A stretch of 18,036 nucleotides of DNA. Origin: Helicobacteraceae bacterium (GTDB lineage Bacteria; Campylobacterota; Campylobacteria; Campylobacterales; SZUA-545). How positions within the stretch are numbered: position 1 is the stretch's first letter; each line of letters begins with the position of its first letter. Under the pieces are notes generated by a model. It did no database searches and had not been told where the DNA came from. It was given only the letters and a program-made list of their open reading frames with translations. The stretch covers positions 1-18,036 of the forward strand of contig QKHD01000174.1 in assembly GCA_003250175.1 (NCBI GenBank), written 5' to 3'. The position numbers and the translations under genes are program-made. Shown one piece after another: positions 1 through 7,800 of this stretch.

Positions 1-105
1 GACTATATTCTAAAAATCCGCGAACTGGCCAAGGGCTGCGCGACCCTGTATAAAGATCAGGAAGAGGAGCGCAACGCCCGCGTCGCCAAGGCCAAAGAGG
101 CGTGA
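1..105 (+). CDS. glyQ: Glycyl-tRNA synthetase alpha subunit, C-terminal end (partial)
   Basis: Only the last 34 codons are present, ending in TGA at 103-105; the gene begins before the window. The visible end contains LKIRELAKGCATLY followed by a charged tail rich in E, R, K and A. This resembles the C-terminal helix of the GlyQ catalytic subunit, where an IR-LAKG segment is typical. In Helicobacter and Campylobacter glyQ lies next to the same downstream genes (Nif3-like, HP0958-like, waaA), which supports the call. In that family GlyQ pairs with GlyS to charge tRNA-Gly in the cytoplasm. The stop overlaps the GTG start of the next gene. Identification rests on a short fragment plus synteny. 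Confidence 0.72.
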   Translation, partial: DYILKIRELAKGCATLYKDQEEERNARVAKAKEA

Positions 106-842
106 CCCTAGGTGCCATGATGGCGCTGCTGGACAGCGTCAGCCCCTTTGAGCTGCAGGAAGCCTGGGATAACTCCGGGCTGCTGGTGGGATCATTGGAA
201 GAGTCCTTTGACGAGGTCTTTATCGCCCTGGACATGGATGAAACCATGCTTGACGAGCTTCCGGAAAATGCCCTTATCATCACGCACCACCCTCTGATTT
301 TCGGCAAATTAAGCCGCCTTGATTTTTCCACTTATCCGGCCAAATACCTCCGGACGATGATGCGTAAAAACATCAGCCATATTGCCCTACACACCAATTT
401 TGACAAGAGCCATCTTAACCGCTACGTAGCGACGGAGGTGCTGAAGCTGGAAAAGATCGAAGAGCGGGACTTTGTCTGTTATGGGGAGATTCCGGAGCAG
501 TCCGTGGAGACGTATGCCGTGCAACTCAAAGAGATTTTCGGGCTGGAAGGCGTGCGCTATACCAAGGCTCATGAGCGGCCCATCAAACGGGTTGCCCTGA
601 CAACAGGAGCCGGGGCATCGCTGACGGCCAAGATCAAAGCGGACTGCTTTCTCACCGGCGATATCAAGTACCACGACGCCATGGAAGCCCTGGCGCTGGG
701 GGTGGATGTGATTGATATCACGCACTACGCCAGCGAGCGGTTTTTTTCACCAATCCTATGTGAAATATTGAATCATAATGGGATTAAAGCTATAATTAAA
801 AATTCAAAAGACCCATTCACAATTATGCAGGAGACAAAATGA
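102..842 (+). CDS. Nif3-like dinuclear metal centre family protein (YbgI/DUF34)
   Basis: The 246-residue product has the Nif3/YbgI motifs in order: WDNSGLLVG near residue 22, ITHHPLIF with metal-ligand candidates H62 and H63, HTNFD with H97 and D101, and near the C terminus HYASE with H208 and E212. These are the expected ligands of the family's dinuclear metal site. The family is widespread and resembles GTP cyclohydrolase I type 2, but its physiological role is not settled. The start is GTG 102-104, overlapping the glyQ stop; starting here gives an N terminus (TLGAMMALLDSVSPFELQE) of family-like length, whereas the later ATGs would trim the first helix. The last 30 codons are markedly AT-rich and contain a promoter-like sequence. 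The gene end overlaps the next start (ATGA). Confidence 0.9.
   Translation: MTLGAMMALLDSVSPFELQEAWDNSGLLVGSLEESFDEVFIALDMDETMLDELPENALIITHHPLIFGKLSRLDFSTYPAKYLRTMMRKNISHIALHTNFDKSHLNRYVATEVLKLEKIEERDFVCYGEIPEQSVETYAVQLKEIFGLEGVRYTKAHERPIKRVALTTGAGASLTAKIKADCFLTGDIKYHDAMEALALGVDVIDITHYASERFFSPILCEILNHNGIKAIIKNSKDPFTIMQETK
768..796 (+). promoter_or_regulatory. Candidate internal promoter in the 3' end of the Nif3-like gene
   Basis: TTGAAT (768-773) and a perfect TATAAT (791-796) are separated by 17 bases, inside an AT-rich island (about 745-840) of otherwise GC-rich coding DNA. A start near 803 would leave a leader of roughly 36 bases before the zinc-ribbon gene at 839. It is a sequence match only and lies inside a coding region. 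Confidence 0.5.
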
Positions 843-1561
843 ACAAGCAACTGGAGCAGTTGATCGACCTGGCAAAGATCGACAGCGATATCGACTCTTT
901 CGGCCCTAAAGAGAAGGCCATCAACGAGAGTCTGAACCGCATTCTCGAGCAGGCGGATAAAAACAACGAAACCGTCGCACGCCTGGAAGAAGAGATTGCC
1001 GACAATAAAATGAAAAAGTCCAAAAGCGAAGCCCACCTGGCTGAACTGAGCGACAAACTGGGCGAAATCGAAACCAAAAGCGCCAGCATCAAAAACGAAA
1101 AAGAGATGAAATCTCTGCAACTCGAAGAAGAGATTGCCAAAGAACAGATCACCTACGCCAACGAAGAGATCGAGCGTCTGGATCGTATCGAAAAGGCAAA
1201 AGAATCCGAAATCAGCGAACTCAAAGAGGCAAACAACGCACTGACCGCCAAAGCGGAAGAGGCAAAAGAGAGCAGCAAAAAAGAGATCGAAACCCTCGAT
1301 TCCGAGAAAAAAGCGACCTATGAGAAAAAACAGCAATTGATCAACGAAGTACCACAGAAAATTCTCTCCTTCTATCAGAAAATCCGTCGATGGGCCGGAA
1401 ACTCCACTGTTGTCCCTGTAAAAAAACAAGCCTGCCAGGGTTGCTACATGAAAATCAACGATCGGGTCTATGCGGAAGTTATCCGTGCCGAAGAGATCAC
1501 CACCTGCCCAAGCTGCGGCCGTATCCTCTATATGCCTGCGGGTCAAGCCGAGGCGGAATAA
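839..1561 (+). CDS. HP0958-like coiled-coil / C4 zinc ribbon protein
   Basis: The 240-residue protein is a long charged helix (about residues 1-190, rich in E, K, A and S, with heptad-like leucines and isoleucines) followed by a C-terminal zinc ribbon. The ribbon cysteines are C199-x2-C202 and C223-x2-C226. This is the architecture of H. pylori HP0958 and the chlamydial CT398 family. HP0958 has been linked to RpoN stability and flagellar gene expression; whether this homologue does the same is inference. The start ATG overlaps the previous stop (ATGA) and has an AGGAG ribosome site at 829-833. It may also have its own promoter (768-796). The family and gene order are clear; the exact role is not. 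Confidence 0.88.
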   Translation: MNKQLEQLIDLAKIDSDIDSFGPKEKAINESLNRILEQADKNNETVARLEEEIADNKMKKSKSEAHLAELSDKLGEIETKSASIKNEKEMKSLQLEEEIAKEQITYANEEIERLDRIEKAKESEISELKEANNALTAKAEEAKESSKKEIETLDSEKKATYEKKQQLINEVPQKILSFYQKIRRWAGNSTVVPVKKQACQGCYMKINDRVYAEVIRAEEITTCPSCGRILYMPAGQAEAE

Positions 1562-1570
1562 CCCACGCCA

Positions 1571-2734
1571 ATGCGATTCGGCGGCACGCTACTCTATTAC
1601 CTTGCCGCCTGGGCGCTCTATCTGTGCGCCCTCCCTTTCCTTCTTATCCTCAGCCGAAAATCAAAATACAAACGCGCCATTCCCAGCCGTTTTTTTCTCA
1701 AATCCAATCCAGCTTTTGAGCAGTCCGGACTCTGGTTTCATGCCTGCTCTTTGGGCGAAGCCCGATCGTTGGCACCTCTTATTGATCGATTTGGGAAAGA
1801 GACGCCCATTGATGTGAGTGTTATTACGCAGACCGGTTTTGAAGAGGCTAATAAGCTGGGCGTTCCCGTACGCTTTCTGCCTTTTGAAATCTTTCTTCCC
1901 TTTTGGCTCCGGAGACACCGTGCATTGATCGTTTTGGAGGCGGAGTTGTGGTACCTGCTCTTTTTGCTGATGAAACGCAAAGGGGCTAAAACCATTCTAC
2001 TCAACGCCCGCATGAGCGACCGCAGCTATGACCGTTACCGCAAGATGCGCTGGTTTTACAAGGCGCTCTTTTCCCACGTGGACAAGGTCTATGCCCAGAG
2101 CCAGACAGACCGCAACCGCCTGATGGAGCTGGGTGCCAAGGATGTGGAGGTGATCGGAAACATCAAGATGTTTCAAAAGGTCAGTTACACCAAAAAATAC
2201 ACCAAGCCCGATGCCCTGGTGATTACCGCCGCCAGCACTCACGAGACGGAAGAGGAACTCATTACCGATGCGTGGCTGGAGTACGGAAAGGGAAAACTTA
2301 TTGTTGTTCCCCGTCATCCGGAGCGGTTTGACAAAGTGGCCAAACTGCTGGAGAAAAAAGCCGCAAGCAACCATAAGCGCTTTCACCGCTTTAGCGAACG
2401 GGAAGATTTTGACAGCGACATCATTTTGGTCGACCGGATGGGTGAGCTGAATGAGATCTATGCCGTGACCGATGTGGCAGTCCTTGGTGGGGCCTTTGCC
2501 AAGATAGGTGGGCATAATCCACTCGAACCGGAATTTTTTGGCTGCAAAATCATCTCCGGAAAAGAAATCTTTAACCAAAAAGCGATATTCTCCGGATTGG
2601 AGAACGTGATTTTCTGTGAAAACGAGGGGATCGGGCAGGCTCTCCTTGAGGCAGAAACAACCCCGCCGGCAAAAATTTTGCACCAGGTGGATATGGACCA
2701 CGTTTTTGAAAAAATCCGTACCTATGTATTATGA
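1571..2734 (+). CDS. waaA: 3-deoxy-D-manno-octulosonic acid (Kdo) transferase
   Basis: WaaA attaches Kdo from CMP-Kdo to lipid A precursors at the inner membrane, an essential step of lipopolysaccharide core assembly. The 387-residue protein starts with a membrane anchor (YYLAAWALYLCALPFLLIL). The GT30 N-terminal domain follows, with FHACSLGEARSL near residues 56-67 containing the conserved glutamate E63. The second domain holds SQTDRNRLMELGA, GNIKM, PRHPERF and VAVLGGAFAKIGGHNPLEP, all typical of this transferase. Length is slightly below the usual 400-425. It begins 9 bases after the previous stop and overlaps the next gene by 11 bases. The number of Kdo units it adds cannot be judged from sequence alone. 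Confidence 0.95.
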   Translation: MRFGGTLLYYLAAWALYLCALPFLLILSRKSKYKRAIPSRFFLKSNPAFEQSGLWFHACSLGEARSLAPLIDRFGKETPIDVSVITQTGFEEANKLGVPVRFLPFEIFLPFWLRRHRALIVLEAELWYLLFLLMKRKGAKTILLNARMSDRSYDRYRKMRWFYKALFSHVDKVYAQSQTDRNRLMELGAKDVEVIGNIKMFQKVSYTKKYTKPDALVITAASTHETEEELITDAWLEYGKGKLIVVPRHPERFDKVAKLLEKKAASNHKRFHRFSEREDFDSDIILVDRMGELNEIYAVTDVAVLGGAFAKIGGHNPLEPEFFGCKIISGKEIFNQKAIFSGLENVIFCENEGIGQALLEAETTPPAKILHQVDMDHVFEKIRTYVL

Positions 2735-3062
2735 AGACCACGGAACGTACACCCTTTTATATGTAAAGGCCGTGCCTGGTTCGAGTATCAACAAGGTGGC
2801 GGAGGTGACGAATGACTATCTCCGGATCAAGGTCAAGGCACCCGCGGTTGAGGGTGCGGCCAATGCCGAGCTGATCAAGTTTGTTGCCAAATTGCTGCGG
2901 GTTAGCAAAGGGAGCGTGCAGATCGACAAGGGGAGCACCTCCAAAATCAAAACCCTCCGCATCGATGGGGAAGGCCTCGCCCTGGATAAGGCTTACGTCA
3001 ATGGGGCTGTAAGAGAAGACAAGGAGTTATTGTATGTCTTACCAAGAAGTTTGTGCTATTAG
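2724..3062 (+). CDS. DUF167 (YggU/UPF0235) family protein
   Basis: From ATG 2724 the product is 112 residues, with the family pattern VKAVPGSSINKV near the N terminus, LRIKVKAPAVEGAANAELIKFVAKLL in the middle, and a following strand with SVQIDKGSTSKIKTLRI. The motif P-A-EGAAN-L is the hallmark of this small alpha/beta family, whose function is unknown. I prefer ATG 2724, within the last codons of waaA and 11 bases of overlap, to the longer open frame upstream, which only repeats waaA sequence in another frame. The 3' end overlaps the TetR gene by 29 bases, so the two are probably translated from one message. Confidence 0.86.
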   Translation: MYYEDHGTYTLLYVKAVPGSSINKVAEVTNDYLRIKVKAPAVEGAANAELIKFVAKLLRVSKGSVQIDKGSTSKIKTLRIDGEGLALDKAYVNGAVREDKELLYVLPRSLCY

Positions 3063-3669
3063 CCCGCGAACCGCTGCCATCCGGGATCGCTTTCTTGAGG
3101 CCGCAGGCCAAGTTTTTCTCCATGCCGGTTTTGAAAAAGCCTGTATGCAGGATATTGTGAAGATATCCGGAGGATCACTCAGTACGTTGTATAAACTTTT
3201 TGGTAATAAAGAGCAGCTTTTCGAGGCGGTTCTGGAAAAAGGAACGACCGATTTTTTTGGTCCCCTCGAGCATGATCTTGAAAAGATGAGCAATGAAGCA
3301 GTTCGCCCATTTCTAAAACACTTTTCCCTTCACTTTCTTGCCATGATTATGGATGAGAACTCCTTGGCCTTTCACCGTTTGATGGTACTCGAAGGTCCAA
3401 AAAATGACGGCCATATCGGCAAGCTCTTTTACCAGTATGCGGTCACCCGCGTTAATAAAATAATGCTCAAAGTTCTAAAACGTAATTATCCGGATTTCCC
3501 CGAAGAAGATCTTAACTACGCTGCCTACCAGTTTGTGGCCATGATTAAGGAACCCTATTATCATCGTGCACAGGTAATCGGAGAGAAGTGCCCCCTTTCC
3601 AGCGCAGAAATGGAACGATTTTTGGATCGCACCATTGAACGCTTTCTCTGTCCTTTCGAAATCAGATAA
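3034..3669 (+). CDS. TetR/AcrR-family transcriptional regulator, probable efflux repressor (CmeR-like)
   Basis: The 211-residue protein has an N-terminal TetR DNA-binding domain: ILEAA-type helix 1 (RFLEAAGQVFLHAGFEKA) and a helix-turn-helix at about residues 38-60 (DIVKISGGSLSTLYKLFGNK), followed by an all-helical ligand-binding region of about 140 residues. TetR repressors release DNA when their C-terminal pocket binds a ligand, often a pump substrate. The gene lies directly upstream of, and co-directional with, an RND efflux operon, as cmeR does in C. jejuni. A CmeR-like inverted repeat sits in the pump leader (3722-3739). The start ATG has AAGGAG at 3021-3026. It overlaps the DUF167 gene by 29 bases, so the regulator seems to be transcribed with the upstream housekeeping genes. 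The regulatory link to the pump is inferred. Confidence 0.88.
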   Translation: MSYQEVCAISPRTAAIRDRFLEAAGQVFLHAGFEKACMQDIVKISGGSLSTLYKLFGNKEQLFEAVLEKGTTDFFGPLEHDLEKMSNEAVRPFLKHFSLHFLAMIMDENSLAFHRLMVLEGPKNDGHIGKLFYQYAVTRVNKIMLKVLKRNYPDFPEEDLNYAAYQFVAMIKEPYYHRAQVIGEKCPLSSAEMERFLDRTIERFLCPFEIR

Positions 3670-3680
3670 AAAACATCCCA

Positions 3681-3709
3681 TTGACTTTTTAAACTCAAAA
3701 GAGTATCAT
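3681..3709 (+). promoter_or_regulatory. Sigma70-type promoter of the efflux operon
   Basis: TTGACT (3681-3686, 5 of 6 to consensus) and TATCAT (3704-3709, 5 of 6) are separated by exactly 17 bases. The predicted start is near 3716, about 45 bases before the adaptor ATG at 3761. It is the best-formed promoter in the window and lies between the TetR gene and the pump genes. Confidence 0.75.
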
Positions 3710-3721
3710 CACGCACAGAAG

Positions 3722-3739
3722 GTGTAACTACAATTACAC
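3722..3739. promoter_or_regulatory. Inverted repeat, probable operator of the TetR/CmeR-like regulator
   Basis: GTGTAA-CTACAA-TTACAC has perfect 6-base arms around a 6-base spacer. It lies just downstream of the predicted transcription start of the efflux operon, a position where a bound dimer could block transcription. The core TGTAA-n6-TTACA matches the outer bases of the C. jejuni CmeR repeat as I remember it (TGTAATAAATATTACA), about 12 of 16 positions. Binding is inferred. Confidence 0.65.
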
Positions 3740-3760
3740 ATCAAGAAGATCGGAGAATTC

Positions 3761-4895
3761 ATGAAAAATATTCGACTCAGTTTGATCGCCCTGGCCCTAG
3801 GGGCAGCGGCGTTTAGCGGATGCATGCAGCGACGGCGACGCATCCAAAAAAGCCCAGGCGGGGGGCGGATATCCGCCCATGCCGGTTAAGGCCTACACGG
3901 TAAAAACCGAAGACCTGCCTGTCGAGTTGGAGTATCCGGCCCGAATCCGGAGCTTCCAGCGCATCGAAGTCCGTGCCAAAGTGCAGGGTACGTTGATGAA
4001 GCAATATTATACGGAAGGGCAGTTGGTTAAAAAGGGCACGCCGCTCTTTTTGATCGAACCCCTTAAATATGAAGCGGCGGTCAATATGGCCCAAGCTCAG
4101 GTCAATATGGCCAAGGCCCAACTGCAACAGACCAAACGGGACTGGGAGCGTGTAAGCAAGCTCTACAGCGACAAGGTCGTGAGTGACAAAGAGCGCGACA
4201 GCGCCCTTTCTGCGTATGAAAATGCCCAGGCAGGTCTGGCCAGCGCCGAAGCGGCTCTGGCCAACGCCAAAATCGATCTGGGCTACACCAAGGTCGAAGC
4301 ACCCTTTGACGGTTATGCCGGTATGCGCAGCATGGACGTGGGCGGATTGGTCAACATCAATACGGTGCTGACCACCCTGACCCAGACCGATCCGGTTTTT
4401 GCGGAGTTCTCCATTCCGGATATGGACTCCCTGCGCCAGCAGCACAGCCTGGAAGAAGGCAGCTGGACCGAACCCAAGGGGGCACTCAAAGCCCGTCTGC
4501 TGTTGAGCAACGAGCAGAGCTACGCCCTGGAGGGCCAGATCGACTTTATCGACAGCGTGATCAGTGAAAACACCGGCACCATCCAGGCGCGGGCTGTTTT
4601 TGCCAACCCGAAAAACGAGCTGATTCCGGGGCAGTTTGCCCGCATTGTTCTCAGCGGCATCATCCGTAACAATGCGGTCAAAATTCCGCAAGAAGCGGTC
4701 ATGCAGACAGCGGGCGGCTCGTTGGTCATGACCATTAAAGAGGGTAAAGTGGCGCCCCAGCCGGTGGTACTCGGCGACACGGACGGCAAGATGTTTGTCG
4801 TCATGAAGGGGCTGAATGCGGGTGACGAGGTCATTACCAACAACCTGACCAAACTGCGCCCAGGAGCACCGGTACAAAAGTTACCGGGGGAGTAA
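3761..4895 (+). CDS. cmeA: RND efflux periplasmic adaptor (CmeA/AcrA-like lipoprotein), apparently frameshifted
   Basis: The adaptor (membrane fusion protein) bridges the RND pump and the outer-membrane channel. ATG 3761, with GGAG at 3752-3755, opens a lipoprotein signal ending in AAFSGC with cysteine at codon 21 (3821-3823). The frame then runs into a stop at 3887-3889 after 42 codons. The body of the adaptor continues in another frame to 4895: VKTEDLPVELEYPARI near its start, the lipoyl half-motifs, a coiled-coil hairpin (QAQVNMAKAQLQQTK to SAEAALANAKIDLGYTKVEAPFDG) and the beta-barrel domain. Removing one copy of the tandem ATGC at 3820-3827 joins the parts perfectly, giving the mature start CSDGDASKKAQAGGGYPP. 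Without that change only a signal-less protein from ATG 3879 (338 residues) could be made. It is either a true inactivating or switchable mutation, or a sequence error. Similarity to CmeA is clear. Confidence 0.88.
3820..3827. repeat. Tandem 4-bp duplication ATGC-ATGC at the adaptor lipobox
   Basis: Two adjacent copies of ATGC lie across the cysteine codon of the lipobox. Deleting either copy restores a single open frame from 3761 to 4895. The repeat also forms the 8-base palindrome TGCATGCA (3821-3828). Confidence 0.9.
3863..3878. repeat. Perfect 16-bp palindrome GGGCGGATATCCGCCC in the adaptor gene
   Basis: The palindrome ends directly before the internal ATG at 3879. As RNA it could form six G-C pairs with an AUAU loop, covering the only purine-rich stretch that could serve as a ribosome site for that ATG. 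It encodes the GGYPP linker after the lipoprotein anchor. Confidence 0.8.
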
Positions 4896-4898
4896 ACC

Positions 4899-7800
4899 AT
4901 GTTTTCTAAATTTTTTATCAACCGACCGATTTTTGCGACGGTGCTCTCCATCGTCATCATCATGGCGGGTGTGCTCTCCATGCGCGGCCTTGCCGTGGAA
5001 GAGTACCCACAAGTTACGCCGCCTCAGGTCATGGTCATGGCCAACTACCCCGGCGCAAGCGCCGAGACGCTGGCTAAGACCGTAGCTTCTCCGCTGGAGC
5101 AGGCGATCAACGGCGTCGACAATATGATCTATATGTCTTCCACCGCTTCGTCCAGCGGAACGGTGAGCCTGAACATCTCCTTCGAGACCGGTACCGATCC
5201 GGATCAGGCGACCATCAATGTCAACAACCGGGTGCAGTCGGCCCTGCCGCTGCTCCCCCAGGAAGTGCAGCAGATGGGGGTAACGGTTCGTAAGCGAACC
5301 TCCACCATTTTGGAGATTATCGCGCTCACCAGCGACAACCCGGTACACGATACGATCTTTCTCTCCAACTACGCGCTGCTCAACATCATGGATGACCTCA
5401 AGCGCGTCGAAGGGGTCGGCGACGTCGTCCTCTTCGGTAACCAGGAGTACGCCATGCGAATCTGGCTCAAGCCCGACGAGCTGGCCAAGCACAGTATCAG
5501 CCCCAGCGATATCGCCGGAGCGATTCGTGAGCAAAACTCCCAGTTTGCCCCGGGTAAATTTGCGGAGCAGCCCTACCATGAAAAGACCGCCTTTACCTAT
5601 ACGGTGGTCACCAAAGGGCGGTTCAGCGATGTGGGCGAGTTTGAAAACATCATTCTGCGAGCCAATTCCGACGGTTCCCACCTGCGCTTAAAAGATGTGG
5701 CGACCATCGAACTGGGAGCGGGATCGTATAACTTTAACGCTACCTTGAACAACAAGCCGATGGTGCCCATGGCAATCTTCCTGCAGCCCGGCGCCAATGC
5801 GCTCAATACCGCGGAAGCGGTCGAGCGGAAGATGCAGCAGGTTATGCAGCGCTTTCCGGAGGGGATGCGCTATCAGGTACCCTACGACACCACGACGTTC
5901 GTAAAAATTTCTATCCAAGAGGTCATTAAAACGTTCATCGAGGCGATCATTCTGGTCGTCCTCGTGATCTACCTCTTTTTACAGCACTTCCGTGCAACGC
6001 TGATTCCTGTTCTGGCTGTTCCCGTTTCTATCATCGGAACCTTCGCGGGGATGTACATGCTGGGCTTTTCCATCAACCTGCTGACCCTGTTCGGTCTGGT
6101 TTTGGCCATCGGTATCGTTGTGGATGACGCGATTATCGTAATTGAAAATGTGGAGCGGACCCTTAGAACCCGTGCCATCTCTGTCAAAGAGGCAACCATT
6201 GAGGCAATGAAAGAGGTAACGTCACCGGTTATCGCGATCGTTCTGGTGCTGTCTGCGGTCTTTATCCCCGTAGCCCTGATGAGCGGTTTTACAGGTCAAA
6301 TGTACCGGCAGTTTGCGACGACCATCGTTATTTCAGTGGTCATCTCCGGAATCGTCGCCCTGACCCTGACCCCGGCGCTGTGTGCGCTGCTGCTGCATGA
6401 AAAAGAGCCGCAGCCCTCCTGGCCGCTGCGTAAGTTCAACCAGTTTTTCGACTGGGCGACGGCACGCTTTACGGCGGGGGTCAAGCAGACGATCCGTCAC
6501 GGCCTGATCGCCGTCCTGCTCTTTGGGGGGCTTATCGGTATTTCGGCTTCCATGCTGCAAAAGATCCCCACCGAGCTGGTACCCTCGGAAGACAAGGGGA
6601 CGCTGATTGCCATCAGCATGCTGCCCCCGGCCTCTTCCTTGCAGCGAACGGAGCAGGTGCGCAACGACATTACCAATACCACCCTGCCCAATGAAAACGT
6701 CAAGGACGTTATCGGTCTGGCGGGGATCGACATCTCCTCCTTCTCGCTCAAATCCAGCTCCGGACTGAGCTTTATCAAACTGGAGGACTGGAGCCAGCGA
6801 ACCCGTCCGGATCAGCACTCCAGCGTGCTGGCCGGGCAGTTTATGGGGCAGCTTCTGCAAAACCCCGACGCGCTGATCTTTACGCTCAATCCACCGCCCA
6901 TTATGGGGATGAGCATGACCGGCGGCTTTGAGATGTATGTGCAGAACCGTACCGGTACGAGCTACATGGAGATGAACAACTACATCACCCAGATTGTTCA
7001 AAAAGCCAACGCCCGTCCGGAGCTGAAGATGGTGCGTTCGACCCTGGATGTCAACGTGCCCCAGTACGAAGTGACGTTGGACCGCGAAAAGGCCAAGAGT
7101 CTTAACGTGAGCATCAGCGAGGTCTTCAGCACCATGCAGGCGACCTTTGGCTCCATGTATGTCAACGACTTTAATATGTTTGGCCGGACCTTCAAGGTCT
7201 ACCTGCAGTCTGACAGCCATTTTAGAAAAGGTCCGGAGAGCTTTAAGGATGTCTTCGTCCGCTCCAACGACGGCCACATGGTGCCGCTTAACTCCCTGCT
7301 GACCCATAAGCGGATCATCGGTCCGGAGATCGTCGAACGGTTCAACCTCTTCCCGGCGGCCAAGGTAACGGGCGAGCCGAAGTTCGGCTTTAGCTCCGGA
7401 GATGCCATCCGTGCCATCGAAGAGGTCGCCGCCGAGGTGCTTCCGGAGGGTTACACCCTGGCATGGTCCGGTAACTCCTATCAAGAAAAAGAGATGGCCG
7501 GTACCGGTGCCCAGGCCTTTATCTACGGGATCGTTCTAGTCTTCTTGATCCTGGCGGCACTCTATGAACGCTGGCTGATGCCGCTGGCCGTTATTACGGC
7601 GGTTCCCTTTGCGGTCTTCGGTGCGATCATGGCGATCTGGATGCGCGGGCTTAGCAACGAGCTGTACTTCCAGATCGGTCTGGTCGTGCTCATCGGCCTT
7701 TCGGCCAAAAACGCCATTCTGATCGTCGAGTTTGCCATGCAGGCCCGGGCACACGGTGCCACGATTTTGGACTCCGCCATCGAGGCGGCGAAGCTTCGTT

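Noticed and set aside
3670..3680. Terminator between the TetR gene and the efflux promoter
   Set aside because: No inverted repeat precedes the A-rich stretch; read-through from the upstream operon into the pump genes remains possible.
3845..3851. Programmed ribosomal frameshift at the A6 run in the adaptor gene
   Set aside because: The run is short, no stimulatory element stands out at the right place, and the product would carry an atypical basic stretch after the lipid cysteine; a one-unit ATGC duplication explains the frame change better.
3813..4877. A 354-codon minus-strand open frame opposite the adaptor gene
   Set aside because: Antisense to clear adaptor motifs, with no ribosome site or domain signature.
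6333..7484. A 383-codon minus-strand open frame opposite the RND pump
   Set aside because: The pump frame is complete with all key residues; the antisense product is His/Gly/Leu-rich without recognisable motifs.
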